From Nocardia shimofusensis NBRC 100134 (GTDB lineage Bacteria > Actinomycetota > Actinomycetes > Mycobacteriales > Mycobacteriaceae), in the NCBI RefSeq assembly GCF_001613125.1, contig NZ_BDBT01000003.1, positions 1 through 64,000 of the forward strand: a stretch of DNA of 64,000 bases, in the 5' to 3' direction. The notes below the pieces were generated by a model, which made no database searches, was not told the origin of the DNA, and saw only the letters and a list, made by a program, of their open reading frames with translations. This document shows positions 34,463 through 43,984 of this stretch, piece after piece. Position numbers and translations under genes: made by a program. The stretch's first letter is position 1. Every line of letters begins with the position of its first letter.

Positions 34463-35431
34463 ATGACCAGCCCCGCCACCACTCGTGTGCGCCCCAGCGA
34501 TTCCGACCTCGACGCCCAGAGCCCTGCTGCCGACCTGGTACGTGTGTACCTCAACGGGATCGGCCGCACGGCGCTGCTGACGGCTGCCGACGAGGTCGAG
34601 CTGGCCAAGCGCATCGAGGCGGGCCTCTACGCTCAGCACCTGCTGGAGACGGGCAAGCGCCTTTCGGCCGCGAAGAAGAAGGATCTCGCCTTCCTCGTGC
34701 GCGACGGCCAGGCCGCCCGCTCGCACCTGCTCGAAGCCAATCTGCGGCTCGTGGTCTCCCTCGCCAAGCGCTACACCGGTCGCGGCATGCCGCTGCTCGA
34801 CCTGATCCAGGAGGGCAACCTCGGCCTGATCCGGGCTATGGAGAAGTTCGACTACGCCAAGGGCTTCAAGTTCTCCACCTACGCGACCTGGTGGATCCGC
34901 CAGGCGATCACCCGTGGCATGGCCGATCAGAGCCGCACGATCCGGCTCCCGGTCCATCTCGTCGAGCAGGTCAACAAGCTCGCTCGGATCAAGCGGGAAT
35001 TGCACCAGCAGCTGGGCCGAGAGGCCACCGACGCAGAATTGTCCGCCGAGTCGGGCATCCCCGTGGAGAAGATCGCCGACCTGCTCGACCACAGTCGTGA
35101 CCCGGTGAGCCTGGACATGCCGGTCGGCAACGACGAAGAGGCCCCGCTCGGCGATTTCATCGAGGATTCCGAGGCCACCTCGGCCGAGTCCGCGGTGATC
35201 GCCGGTCTGCTGCACCACGACGTGCGCAGCGTGCTGTCCACCCTCGACGAGCGTGAACAGCAGGTCATCCGGCTGCGCTTCGGACTGGACGACGGCCAGC
35301 CGCGCACCCTCGATCAGATCGGCAAGCTGTTCGGTCTCTCCCGCGAGCGGGTGCGCCAGATCGAGCGAGAGGTCATGTCCAAGTTGCGCAAGGGCGAGCG
35401 GGCGGACCGGCTGCGCGCCTACGCGAGCTGA
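34463..35431 (+). CDS. sigB: RNA polymerase sigma factor SigB (group 2, principal-like)
   Basis: A 322-residue group 2 sigma factor highly similar to the C-terminal part of SigA in this window: region 1.2 [16 protein letters not shown] (~25), region 2 [20 protein letters not shown] and [19 protein letters not shown], region 3 [17 protein letters not shown], region 4 [15 protein letters not shown] and [18 protein letters not shown]. It lacks the Lys-rich and acidic N-terminus of SigA. SigB of this type runs general stress and stationary-phase transcription. AGGAGG lies before the ATG, an ECF-type promoter precedes it and a strong terminator follows. Confidence 0.97.
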   Translation: MTSPATTRVRPSDSDLDAQSPAADLVRVYLNGIGRTALLTAADEVELAKRIEAGLYAQHLLETGKRLSAAKKKDLAFLVRDGQAARSHLLEANLRLVVSLAKRYTGRGMPLLDLIQEGNLGLIRAMEKFDYAKGFKFSTYATWWIRQAITRGMADQSRTIRLPVHLVEQVNKLARIKRELHQQLGREATDAELSAESGIPVEKIADLLDHSRDPVSLDMPVGNDEEAPLGDFIEDSEATSAESAVIAGLLHHDVRSVLSTLDEREQQVIRLRFGLDDGQPRTLDQIGKLFGLSRERVRQIEREVMSKLRKGERADRLRAYAS

Positions 35432-35457
35432 CAGACGGTCCCACCGCCGACAGACCG

Positions 35458-35494
35458 ATGCCGGGTCGCTCCAGCGGAGCGACCCGGCATTTTC
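35458..35494 (+). terminator. sigB terminator
   Basis: ATGCCGGGTCGCTCC (35458-35472) pairs over 15 bp with GGAGCGACCCGGCAT (35476-35490), loop AGC, followed by TTTTCG. A textbook intrinsic terminator, the strongest in the window. Confidence 0.9.
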
Positions 35495-35545
35495 GCTGTT
35501 CACCGACCGGATGTGATCGAAGGGCCGGACGGCGGAGCGCGGCGA

Positions 35546-35857
35546 TCAGGTCGCGTCGACCTCGATGTCGTAGTTGACCGTGTCCCCCTCCACCGAGGTG
35601 ACGGTCACCGTCATGGTGCGGGTGACGCCGTCGGCGGTCAGGCTGCACTCCATGACGGCGCCGACCTCGCCCTTCAGATCGTCGGGGCAGTCGACGTTCT
35701 CGGGCTCCTGCCCGACCTGATCGGCCAGCGTCTGCGTGACGGAGCGTTCCAGGTCGGTTTCCTCGACGGTGGGCGTGCTCGAGCCGATGTTCACCGAGCA
35801 GCCTGCCGCGGTGAGGCAGGCGAGCGCGATCAGTCCGGCGAGACGACGAGCATTCAT
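35546..35857 (-). CDS. DUF4333 lipoprotein
   Basis: A 103-residue exported lipoprotein: signal peptide MNARRLAGLIALACLTAAGC with lipobox LTAAGC (Cys20), then a small DUF4333 domain (~35-103; LADQVGQEPENVDCPDDLKGE, MECSLTADGVTRTMTVTVTSVEGD). Two further Cys (DCPDD, MECSL) are placed for a disulfide. DUF4333 is frequent in actinobacterial exported proteins, function unknown. Monocistronic, convergent with sigB. Confidence 0.88.
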   Translation of the reverse strand: MNARRLAGLIALACLTAAGCSVNIGSSTPTVEETDLERSVTQTLADQVGQEPENVDCPDDLKGEVGAVMECSLTADGVTRTMTVTVTSVEGDTVNYDIEVDAT

Positions 35858-36047
35858 AGGTACGACCTTCCTGGCGGGGACCGCGTCCCCTTCTCCGGCA
35901 CGCGTCGAATCCCACCATAGATCGCGGCCTGCACCTGCGCTGTTAACGCCGAGCATCCGGAAGCGACCGATTCGCAACCGGCTGCAGTGTCCGGATCATC
36001 CGGACGGCATCCCTGCTACGCGATCTTCGGCACTCATGCTTCGGCAC

Positions 36048-38759
36048 TCATGCCAGCCTGCGCGGGCCTTCGTCGAATCGGCTCGGTTCGGGACCGATAC
36101 GCCCGCGGGCGTAGAGGATTTCGGCCGAGGTCGGCGATGCCAGCACCGGATCGAATGCCAGTTCACGCATCTCGGGTAGATCGTCGAACAGCGCCGAAAT
36201 CCGTTGTGCCAGTTCCACGAGCGCGCCCTTGTCCACGCGCGGGCTGGCCGGAGTGCCGGACAGCAGCGGGGCGGCACGGGGTGCGTCGATCAACGCGGCC
36301 GCTTCGGACTCGGTGAGCGGCAGCGCACGGTAGGCCCGGTCGCCGAGCATTTCGATGATCAGCCCGGACAGCCCGAATTCGATCACCGACCCGAACGACG
36401 GATCGTCCTGCACCCGCAGTATGCAACCGACGCCCTTGGTCGCCATCCGCTGGATGTGCAGGACCGGGTCGCCACACATCCGTACCAGGTCGAGATAGGC
36501 CTGACGCACCGCCTCCGGGCGCCACAGGTCCAACCGCACACCGCTGAGATCGGCTCGCTTGCGCCATATTTCACCGGTCGCCTTGGCCGCCACCGGATAG
36601 CCGAGTTCCTCGGCCGCCGCCACCGCCGCGTCCGCGTCGCGGACCTCGCGGAACTCGACGACCGGAATGCCGTAGCAGTTGAGCAGTTCCACCACTTCCA
36701 GATCGGTCAGTCTGCGCCCGCCCGATTCGGCCATCCACGTCGCCACCAACGCCGCCGCCCGGTCGGCGTCGATGCCGTCCGGACGAACCACCGTCGAGGC
36801 AGGCCGGTCGCGCCACCGGGCGTAGCGGTGGACCCGAGCCAGCGCCCGGGCGGCCCGTTCCGGATCGGGATAGGACGGGATCGAACCACGGACCGCCATG
36901 CCGTTGCGGCCGCGCACCGAGAGCAGATTCGGCAGGCCCTGTTCGGCGACGAAGGTCGTGAGGATGGGCTTGCCCGCCTCAGGGACCGCCGCCGAAGCCG
37001 CACGGATGGCATCGGCGAAACTGGCCATCGGCACCGGCACCGGCGGCGCGAACACCACGATCAGCGCATCGCAGGCATCGTCGCGCAGCGCCTCGACCAC
37101 CGCGTCTAGGTAGGCGCCGGGTGTGGCGTGCGGTCCCACGTTCACCGGTTCGGCGACCTCGAGCCCTTCGCCGCGTGCCGCGTCGACGGCCAGCCAGCTC
37201 AACGCGGTGCTGTTGGAGATCACCGCCAGGCGCGGCCCGCGGGGCAGCGGCTGATACCCGAGCATCGCCGCGCAGTCGAACAGTTCGGAGATGGAGTCGA
37301 CCTGCACGATGCCTGCCTGGGCGAACAGGTCGCGCACGATGGATCGGTCGATGTCACCGCCCGGCCGCCGCGTGCGCACCGAACGTCCGCTGCTCACCGC
37401 CACGATCGGTTTGGTACGCGCGACACGACGCGCGATCCGCGAGAACTTGCGCGGATTGCCGAAACTCTCCAGATACAGCAGCACCACATCGGTGGCCGGG
37501 TCGGTGTCCCAGTACTGCAGCAGGTCGTTGCCCGACACGTCGGCGCGATTGCCCGCCGAGGCGAACGTCGACAGCCCCAGATTCCGCGCCGCGGCCTCAC
37601 CGAGGATCGCCACGCCCAGCGGCCCGGACTGACAGAAGAAGCCGATGCGCCCACGCGGCGGCAGTACCGAGGCCAACGTCGCGTTCATCGCGACGGCCGG
37701 ATCGTTGTTCGCGATGCCCAGCGCGCTCGGCCCGACCACCCGCATACCGTGCCCGCGCGCGGCGGCCACGAGTTCGCGTTCGGCGGCCAGCCCCTCGGGA
37801 CCGGTCTCGGCGAACCCGGCGGTCAGCACCACCAGCCCTTTGACGCCCTTGGCGAGACAGTCGTCGAGCACCGAGTCGATCTCCTGCGCGGGCACCGCCA
37901 CCACCGCGAGGTCGACCTCGTCGGGAATCTCGCGCACCGTGGCGTAGGCCCGCACACCCCGTACCGATCTGCGATTCGGGTTGACCGGGAACACCGGCCC
38001 CTGGAAGCTGCCGGACAGCAGGTTGGCCAGCACCGCACCGCCGACCCGACCGGTCCCCGGCGTCGCGCCGATCACCGCGATCGACCGCGGCGCGAGCAGA
38101 TTGCCGACGCTACGTGCCTCGGAGGCCCGCTCACGCGCATCGCGCACCGAGACCAGCGCCTCGGTCGGGTCGATGGCGAACTCGAGATGTAGCACAGTGC
38201 CGTCGCGGCTGCGTTCGACCTGGTAGCCGGCTTCCCGGAAGACGGTCACCATGGCGAAGTTCTCGGCGAGGACTTCCGCGACGAAGGTCTGGATCCGGTT
38301 CTCCGCCGCCGCGCCCGCCAGATGCTCGAGCAGGATCGATCCCAGACCGCGCCCCTGATGTTCGTCGGCGACGACGAAGGCCACCTCGGCCGCGCGCGGA
38401 CCCGGCCGGTCGATGAGTTCGTAGCGGCCCACCGCGATGATCGCGTCGCCCAGTTCGGCGACCAGCCCGACGCGATCGCGGTAGTCGACGTGGGTGGTGC
38501 GGTGCAGATCCTTCGGTGAGATCCGCGGGTACGGGCCGAAGTAGCGCAGGTATCTGGTGCGATCGGACAGCGCGGTGTGGAAGGCCTGCATCCTGTCGGC
38601 GTCGTCGGGGACGATCGGCCGCAATCGCACCACACCGCCGTCGGAGGCCAGCACATCGGCGAACCAGTGTTGCGGCGGGGCGATGGCCGGTGCCTCGGTG
38701 TCGGGCGATGTGTCCGCGGTGCTCGCCCCGGCGAGGGTGTCAGGGGTCGGGTCAGTCAC
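36048..38759 (-). CDS. bifunctional GNAT acetyltransferase / NDP-forming acyl-CoA synthetase-like protein
   Basis: A 903-residue cytosolic protein: GNAT domain ~40-205 (VRLRPIVPDDADRMQAF, EVAFVVADEHQGRGLGSILL for acetyl-CoA), CoA-binding domain ~220-315 (NLLAPRSIAVIGATPGTGRVGG), succinyl-CoA ligase-like ~320-500 (GRIGFFCQSGPLGVAILGEAA) and a C-terminal ATP-grasp domain ~670-885 (YPVAAKATGEIW). This order (GNAT first) is like Streptomyces PatA; E. coli PatZ has it last. Such proteins acetylate lysines, classically inactivating acetyl-CoA synthetase. Its GTG start overlaps the acuC stop by 8 bp, so acetylase and deacetylase are co-translated. Confidence 0.9.
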   Translation of the reverse strand: MTDPTPDTLAGASTADTSPDTEAPAIAPPQHWFADVLASDGGVVRLRPIVPDDADRMQAFHTALSDRTRYLRYFGPYPRISPKDLHRTTHVDYRDRVGLVAELGDAIIAVGRYELIDRPGPRAAEVAFVVADEHQGRGLGSILLEHLAGAAAENRIQTFVAEVLAENFAMVTVFREAGYQVERSRDGTVLHLEFAIDPTEALVSVRDARERASEARSVGNLLAPRSIAVIGATPGTGRVGGAVLANLLSGSFQGPVFPVNPNRRSVRGVRAYATVREIPDEVDLAVVAVPAQEIDSVLDDCLAKGVKGLVVLTAGFAETGPEGLAAERELVAAARGHGMRVVGPSALGIANNDPAVAMNATLASVLPPRGRIGFFCQSGPLGVAILGEAAARNLGLSTFASAGNRADVSGNDLLQYWDTDPATDVVLLYLESFGNPRKFSRIARRVARTKPIVAVSSGRSVRTRRPGGDIDRSIVRDLFAQAGIVQVDSISELFDCAAMLGYQPLPRGPRLAVISNSTALSWLAVDAARGEGLEVAEPVNVGPHATPGAYLDAVVEALRDDACDALIVVFAPPVPVPMASFADAIRAASAAVPEAGKPILTTFVAEQGLPNLLSVRGRNGMAVRGSIPSYPDPERAARALARVHRYARWRDRPASTVVRPDGIDADRAAALVATWMAESGGRRLTDLEVVELLNCYGIPVVEFREVRDADAAVAAAEELGYPVAAKATGEIWRKRADLSGVRLDLWRPEAVRQAYLDLVRMCGDPVLHIQRMATKGVGCILRVQDDPSFGSVIEFGLSGLIIEMLGDRAYRALPLTESEAAALIDAPRAAPLLSGTPASPRVDKGALVELAQRISALFDDLPEMRELAFDPVLASPTSAEILYARGRIGPEPSRFDEGPRRLA

Positions 38760-40017
38760 GGGGATCCTCCGGGTCCAGTCCGAGTAGCGCGAAACTCGCG
38801 CGGCGGGTGGCGAGTACTGCGGAATCGACCGAACGTTGTGCTCGGTCGACGCGGGCGTCCCCGGTCTCGACCGTGCCGCCCGGCCCGTCCCACGGACGAT
38901 ATGCGCTGTCGCCGCCGTCGCCCATCGTGCTCGGCGGCTCGACCGCGGGCGCGGCGGCGCGCACCAGATCCGTCCACGAGGCCGGGATCGGCGTCGCCGG
39001 GTCCACGTCGCGACCCAGCGCCGCGGCCAGCAGATGCGTCCACGCGCGCGGCACCACCCGCACGAGCCCGTACCCGCCGCCGCCGAGTGCCAGCCAGCGG
39101 CCCTCGGCGTAGCGGTCGGCCAGCTCGCGCATCGCCAGAATCGCCGCGCGCTGGCCGTCCACGGTCAGTTCGAGATCGGCCAGCGGGTCTTCCCGATGGG
39201 TGTCCGCGCCGCACTGGCTGATGATGATCTGCGGCCGGAACGCCGCGATCGCGCCGGGCACGACGGCATGGAATCCGCGCAGCCACTGCGCATCCCTGGT
39301 CCCCGGCAGCAGCGCCAGATTGACGGCGGTGCCCTCCGCCGCGCCGAGACCCGCTTCGTCGGGCCAGCCGGTGTTGGGCCACAGGGTCGCCGGATGCTGA
39401 TGGATCGAGATCGTCAGCACGCGCGGGTCGGTGTAGAAGGCGCGCTGCACGCCGTCACCGTGGTGGACGTCGACGTCGATGTAGGCGATGCGGTCGTAGC
39501 CGTGATCGAGTAGCCACGAAATCGCCACAGCCGCATCGTTGTAGATGCAGAAGCCCGCCGCCGAGGACGGCATGGCGTGATGCATGCCCCCGCCGATGCT
39601 CACCGCCCGGCGGGTGCGCCCCTCGGCGATCGCCCGCGCGGCCGCCAGCGTGCCGCCCACGATCACCGAGGCCGCCTGGTGCATTCCCGGGAACACCGGG
39701 TTGTCCGCCGAGCCGAGTCCGTAGGGCGGTGAGACGGGCTCCCCCGGCGGCTGTATCGCGTGCTCGACGGCTTCGATGTAGTCGGCGGTGTGGATGCGCA
39801 GCAGTTCCCCGCGTCCGCACTCGGCCGGCTCGAGAGTCTCCACGCCGTCGAGTATTCCCAGGCTGCGGGCCAGCGCCATCGTCAGTTTCAGGCGCGCGGG
39901 TTTCATCGGGTGCCGCGGTGTCCAGGTGTAGTCCAGGAACCGGTCCGACCAGACGACGGTGCCGGTATCTGCCGGTGCGGCGTGACCGGGAGGCGGCGCC
40001 GAGGATGCAGTGGCCAT
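38752..40017 (-). CDS. acuC: acetoin utilization protein AcuC / class I-type lysine deacetylase
   Basis: A 421-residue histone-deacetylase-superfamily enzyme: tandem His146-His147 in GGGMHHAMPSSAAG, zinc ligands Asp183 and His185 in YIDVDVHHGDGVQ, another Asp in QCGADTHREDPLADL, and the catalytic Tyr in LGGGGYGLV. AcuC removes acetyl groups from lysines of metabolic enzymes such as acetyl-CoA synthetase. The ATG at 40017 begins MATASSAPPPGH; the larger open frame upstream (to 41796) is antisense to ideR and galE and not real. It is followed by the acetyltransferase gene with an 8-bp overlap. Confidence 0.92.
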   Translation of the reverse strand: MATASSAPPPGHAAPADTGTVVWSDRFLDYTWTPRHPMKPARLKLTMALARSLGILDGVETLEPAECGRGELLRIHTADYIEAVEHAIQPPGEPVSPPYGLGSADNPVFPGMHQAASVIVGGTLAAARAIAEGRTRRAVSIGGGMHHAMPSSAAGFCIYNDAAVAISWLLDHGYDRIAYIDVDVHHGDGVQRAFYTDPRVLTISIHQHPATLWPNTGWPDEAGLGAAEGTAVNLALLPGTRDAQWLRGFHAVVPGAIAAFRPQIIISQCGADTHREDPLADLELTVDGQRAAILAMRELADRYAEGRWLALGGGGYGLVRVVPRAWTHLLAAALGRDVDPATPIPASWTDLVRAAAPAVEPPSTMGDGGDSAYRPWDGPGGTVETGDARVDRAQRSVDSAVLATRRASFALLGLDPEDPRD

Positions 40018-40174
40018 GGGCGCAACGGTACGCGGGAAGGGACGGACCCCGTCCGCCGTTGTCATGCAGTAGAAATATGGCATGAGCGCACGCGGCGACA
40101 GGCCGTGCGCCGACAAGGTCCCCGTTGCGGCGTGTTCGAATGAGCCGGTAACCGTGTGTACCGCCGTGCCTGGG

Positions 40175-40180
40175 TAGAAT
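40175..40180 (+). promoter_or_regulatory. -10 box TAGAAT of ideR
   Basis: TAGAAT lies 24 nt before the GTG, with GAAGGGG as ribosome-binding site in between. No convincing -35 and no iron box is visible. Confidence 0.45.
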
Positions 40181-40203
40181 TCGTGCAGACGAAGGGGTAA
40201 CTG

Positions 40204-40890
40204 GTGAAGGATCTGGTCGACACCACGGAGATGTATCTCCGTACCATCTACGACCTCGAGGAGGAAGGCGTCGTGCCGCTGCGCGCACGCATCGCCGAGC
40301 GCCTCGAGCAGAGCGGGCCGACCGTCAGCCAGACCGTGGCGCGGATGGAACGTGACGGGCTCCTGCTCGTGGCAGGCGACCGGCACCTGGAGTTGACCGA
40401 CAAGGGCCGCAGCATGGCAGTCGCGGTCATGCGCAAACACCGGCTCGCCGAGCGGTTGCTGGTCGACATCATCGGCTTGGACTGGCAGAACGTGCACGCC
40501 GAGGCGTGCCGCTGGGAGCACGTGATGAGCGAGGACGTCGAACGTCGTCTCGTCGAGGTGCTCAATCACCCGACCACCTCTCCTTACGGCAACCCCATCC
40601 CCGGTCTCGACGAACTCGGCATCGCCGCGCCCCGGCACTACGAGGAGCAGTTGATCCGGCTCTCCGATCTGCCGCACGGCCTCGGTCAGGCAGTGGTGGT
40701 CCGCCGTCTCGCCGAGCACATCCAGAACGACCCCGAGGTGATCGGCCGACTGCGCGAGGCGGGCGTGGTTCCCGACGCTCGGGTGACCGTCGAGTCCAGG
40801 CCCGGCGCGGTGATCATCACGGTGCCCGGTCACTCGGAATTCGAACTGTCCGACGAGATGGCGCACGCCGTCCAGGTGAAGCTGGCCTGA
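40204..40890 (+). CDS. ideR: iron-dependent repressor IdeR (DtxR family)
   Basis: A 228-residue DtxR-family metalloregulator. The N-terminal HTH (VPLRARIAERLEQSGPTVSQTVARMERDGLL) binds iron boxes; the dimerisation domain carries both metal sites with IdeR numbering: Met10, Cys102, Glu105, His106 (ancillary and primary) and His79, Glu83, His98. An SH3-like FeoA domain forms the C-terminus (~150-228). In mycobacteria IdeR represses siderophore genes and induces ferritin. Start GTG 40204. galE follows after 3 nt. Same order (sigB-ideR) as in M. tuberculosis, with a DUF4333 gene and the PatA-AcuC pair inserted. Confidence 0.96.
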   Translation: MKDLVDTTEMYLRTIYDLEEEGVVPLRARIAERLEQSGPTVSQTVARMERDGLLLVAGDRHLELTDKGRSMAVAVMRKHRLAERLLVDIIGLDWQNVHAEACRWEHVMSEDVERRLVEVLNHPTTSPYGNPIPGLDELGIAAPRHYEEQLIRLSDLPHGLGQAVVVRRLAEHIQNDPEVIGRLREAGVVPDARVTVESRPGAVIITVPGHSEFELSDEMAHAVQVKLA

Positions 40891-40893
40891 TAC

Positions 40894-41874
40894 ATGAAAC
40901 TTCTCGTGACGGGTGGCGCGGGCTACGTCGGCGGCGTCTGCGCCCAGGTATTGGTGGAAGACGGCCACGAGGTCGTGGTCGTCGACGATCTGTCGACCGG
41001 GAACGCCGAGGGTGTGCCCACCGGGGCGCGTTTCGTCGAAGGCGATGTCGCCGAGGCCGGCGCCGATCTGCTGGCCGCCGAGACCTTCGACGGTGTGCTG
41101 CATTTCGCTGCGCAATCGCTGGTCGGCGAGTCGGTGCAGCGGCCGGAACAGTACTGGCACGGCAATGTGGTGACCACTCTGTCGCTGCTCGAGGCGATCC
41201 GCCGGACCGGTACCCCGCGGCTGGTGTTCTCCTCGACCGCCGCGGTGTACGGCGAGCCGGAGCAGGTGCCGATCACCGAGGACGCCCCGACGCGCCCCAC
41301 CAATCCCTACGGTGCGACCAAACTCGCCATCGATCACGCCATCTCCTCCTACGCCGTCGCGCACGGGCTGGCCGCGACCAGCCTGCGCTATTTCAATGTC
41401 GCGGGCGCCTACGGCGGTCTCGGCGAGAACCGGGTGGTGGAAACCCATCTCATCCCCTTGGTGCTGCAGGTGGCGCTCGGGCACCGGCCCGCGATCTCGG
41501 TGTTCGGCACCGACTGGCCGACCCCGGACGGCACCGCGATCCGCGACTACATCCACATCAGGGACCTGGCCGACGCGCATCTGCTCGCGCTGACCACCTC
41601 CGAGCCCGGCTCCCACCGCATCTACAACTTGGGCAGCGGCACGGGTTTTTCGGTGCGCGAGGTCATATCGGCATGCCAACGGGTCACCGGACTGCCGATC
41701 GCCGTGCAGGACGCGCCGCGCCGGGCGGGCGACCCGGCGGTGCTGATCGCCTCCAGCGAGCGCGCGATCACCGACCTCGGCTGGAAGCCCCAGCACACCG
41801 ATCTCGACGAGATCGTCTCCGACGCCTGGGGTTTCCTGCGTTCGCTCGGTTCACGCGCGCACAGCGCCCGCTGA
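40894..41874 (+). CDS. galE: UDP-glucose 4-epimerase
   Basis: A 326-residue extended SDR that interconverts UDP-glucose and UDP-galactose, a galactose donor for arabinogalactan and polysaccharides. Cofactor loop [15 protein letters not shown] (Gly-x2-Gly-x2-Gly) is at 3-17; active site SSTAAVYG and [11 protein letters not shown] give Ser-Thr, Tyr and Lys; AGAYGGLG and [14 protein letters not shown] follow. The ATG begins 3 nt after the ideR stop, so the two form an operon. Convergent with the DUF4192 gene. Confidence 0.94.
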   Translation: MKLLVTGGAGYVGGVCAQVLVEDGHEVVVVDDLSTGNAEGVPTGARFVEGDVAEAGADLLAAETFDGVLHFAAQSLVGESVQRPEQYWHGNVVTTLSLLEAIRRTGTPRLVFSSTAAVYGEPEQVPITEDAPTRPTNPYGATKLAIDHAISSYAVAHGLAATSLRYFNVAGAYGGLGENRVVETHLIPLVLQVALGHRPAISVFGTDWPTPDGTAIRDYIHIRDLADAHLLALTTSEPGSHRIYNLGSGTGFSVREVISACQRVTGLPIAVQDAPRRAGDPAVLIASSERAITDLGWKPQHTDLDEIVSDAWGFLRSLGSRAHSAR

Positions 41875-41887
41875 GCCGCCGGGGCGC

Positions 41888-43873
41888 TCACCGCCTCATC
41901 GGCCCCAGATCGACGCCGAGGCAGGCGGCCGTGTCGTACCCGCTGCGCGCCAGCTTGCGCAGATGACTCGGCCGCATCCCCGCCCGCAGGGCGGTGTCGA
42001 GCAGGACGGCCATCGCGTGCGTCGGGTCGGCGCGCAGCGCGACCTCGAGCGCGATGCCCGCGAAGGGCCCGTCGCCGCGCACGTAGGCGCTGTAGGCCAC
42101 CAGCGTGGCCGGATCGGCGCGGTCGGGACCGGTGCAAGCGCGAGCCAGCCGCATCCACAATCGCTCCGCCGCGTCCGCGTGATCGCCGACAGCCAATCCG
42201 AAAAGCGCGTCACGGACCGCTCGTTCGCGCAGCGTGACGAGCGCGGCGGCGATCTCCTCCGCATCCGGGATCGTTCCCGATTCCATCGCCGCGATCTGCT
42301 GGAGCACGCCTTCCAGTGCACGCCTGCGATATCCGAGCACGTCGCCGCAGCGCAGCGCCCGGACGAATCCGGTCCGCGCCCGAGTGGCGACCGAGCCGAT
42401 CCGTGCGGCGACGTTCGCGCGCAATTCCTCGTCGGGCTCGAGCAAGGCGACCAGTTCGTCCCGTGAGGGCAGGATCGCCCGGCCTTCCAGCACGTTCGCC
42501 AGCGCCACCGCCGAGGCGGCGGGGTCGGGCAATTTGCCCACTCGCGGCGATCCGGACAGGTTCCACCACGGCATTCCGGCGGCGATGCCGCGGGTCGCCC
42601 AGGCCCCGCCGACACGCAGTCCTTCGCGCTCGAAGCACCGCACCACCCGGCTCATCAAGCGCGTCCCGGAAAAACCCGCGGTGGCCTCCGAGACGGCCGG
42701 CGTGACGAGCCGATCGTCGACCATCACCGCCAGCACATCCCTGCTCTGCGAGGTCGTGGCGATATTCACCGTGCACGCGGCATACCTCGCGGCGGCCTCG
42801 GCGACGCGGCCCTCGCCGGGTTCGAGGTCGAATCGGACCACCGATCGGATCTCGGCGACCCCCGCCAGCGCCGCCTCGGGCCCGAGCACCGCCACCACGA
42901 GGGACCGTTGTGGGAAGAACCCGACCAGCGCGGGCAGCGCCGCGATCAGCTCCCCCACCGCGTCGAGCCGCAGCCGCTGTTCGGGACCGCTCGCCCCGTA
43001 GCGCGGCGCCGCCTCACCGCATTCGGTGGTGACGTCGACCGGCGGCGGCAACACCACACCCGCGAGCGGATCCGGCAGCGAGTCGTCGGTCGGCGGCACA
43101 CCGACCCACCACGGAGCCGAGCGCGTGAATCGCTCCTGCTCAGGCGCCTCGCCGGACCGCCCATCCGACCGGCTCGCCGTCGGAGAGATGCCCCCGGGGG
43201 ACACCCCCTGCGACGACTGAGCGGGGACCTGTGGCCCGCCGGGCGCGCCATCGGATTCGCGCTCCGGGCGCGGCCGACGCGAGGACAGGACCGTGGGCCG
43301 CACACATACCCCGCCACGCAGGCCGGCGGAACGCGGGCCACGGACGCCGGAGCCGGTCTTCGGCGGAATCGGTACCGAGGCCGGCACAGATTCCGGTTCC
43401 GACGCCGACGCGGGCGCCGACTCGGCGGCCGGAGCCGACGCCGACGTGGGAGCCGGAGCCGACGCTGACGCGGGGGCCGGAGCCGACGCCGACGCCGGTA
43501 CCGGAGCCAGACCCTGAGCCGGAGCCGGTACCGACGCGGGGGCCGGAGCCGACGCCGAGGCGGGGGCCGGAGCCGGAGCCGACGCCGACGCGAGTGCCGG
43601 AGCCGACTTCGGGGCTGGTGCCGGAGCCGGTGCCGACGCCGGAGCCGGAGTCGATTTCGGGACCGGTGCCGGGAACCGAGACGAGACCGACCCCGGCACC
43701 GACCTCGATTCCGACGCCGAACCGTCTCGTGGCCGGGACTGCACCGGATGAAGCGCGGTGTCCACCGGCCCCGGCGCACCGGCGCACGGGACCGCGGGCC
43801 GCCTGCTCGACGGCACGGACGAACCGGTGCGCGACGCGGCGTCACCGGCGGGATTCAGTGGTGTGCTGGTCAT
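41888..43873 (-). CDS. DUF4192 family protein with Ala/Pro/Ser-rich extension
   Basis: A ~661-residue protein. The C-terminal ~370 residues are the DUF4192 domain (RLDAVGELIAALPALVGFFPQRSLVVAVL, VRFDLEPGEGRVAEAAARYAA, SRVVRCFEREGLRVGGAWATRG, DELVALLEPDEELRANVAARIG). The N-terminal ~300 residues are low complexity, with a long Ala-Pro-Ala-Ser tract encoded by 6-bp repeats and no recognised domain. Mycobacterial relatives (Rv2712c position) are about half this length, so the extension looks lineage-specific. ATG 43873 is the most likely start but a start inside the extension cannot be excluded. Function unknown. Confidence 0.75.
   Translation of the reverse strand: MTSTPLNPAGDAASRTGSSVPSSRRPAVPCAGAPGPVDTALHPVQSRPRDGSASESRSVPGSVSSRFPAPVPKSTPAPASAPAPAPAPKSAPALASASAPAPAPASASAPAPASVPAPAQGLAPVPASASAPAPASASAPAPTSASAPAAESAPASASEPESVPASVPIPPKTGSGVRGPRSAGLRGGVCVRPTVLSSRRPRPERESDGAPGGPQVPAQSSQGVSPGGISPTASRSDGRSGEAPEQERFTRSAPWWVGVPPTDDSLPDPLAGVVLPPPVDVTTECGEAAPRYGASGPEQRLRLDAVGELIAALPALVGFFPQRSLVVAVLGPEAALAGVAEIRSVVRFDLEPGEGRVAEAAARYAACTVNIATTSQSRDVLAVMVDDRLVTPAVSEATAGFSGTRLMSRVVRCFEREGLRVGGAWATRGIAAGMPWWNLSGSPRVGKLPDPAASAVALANVLEGRAILPSRDELVALLEPDEELRANVAARIGSVATRARTGFVRALRCGDVLGYRRRALEGVLQQIAAMESGTIPDAEEIAAALVTLRERAVRDALFGLAVGDHADAAERLWMRLARACTGPDRADPATLVAYSAYVRGDGPFAGIALEVALRADPTHAMAVLLDTALRAGMRPSHLRKLARSGYDTAACLGVDLGPMRR
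43380..43690. repeat. hexanucleotide GCCGGA/GCCGAC repeat tract
   Basis: On the plus strand the tract is built from 6-bp units GCCGGA, GCCGAC and GCCGGT, giving Ala-Pro and Ala-Ser on the minus (coding) strand of the DUF4192 gene. The units are degenerate at the third position of each codon. Confidence 0.7.
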
Positions 43874-43984
43874 GCCGCCGAGACTGCCCGCACACCCCAC
43901 TGCGCCGCGCGCCGCGACCTGGGCTTTTGTCGAGCCTGTGGATAACCGCCCGGCTGTGGACAACCGCTGGGCAAGCGAGTCCGT

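Noticed and set aside
40018..41796. Extension of the acuC frame over ideR and galE
   Set aside because: Antisense to two certain genes; the AcuC domain begins at ATG 40017.
43376..43700. Hexanucleotide tract considered as a CRISPR-like or intergenic repeat
   Set aside because: It lies in frame inside the DUF4192 gene and encodes an Ala/Pro/Ser linker; there are no spacers.
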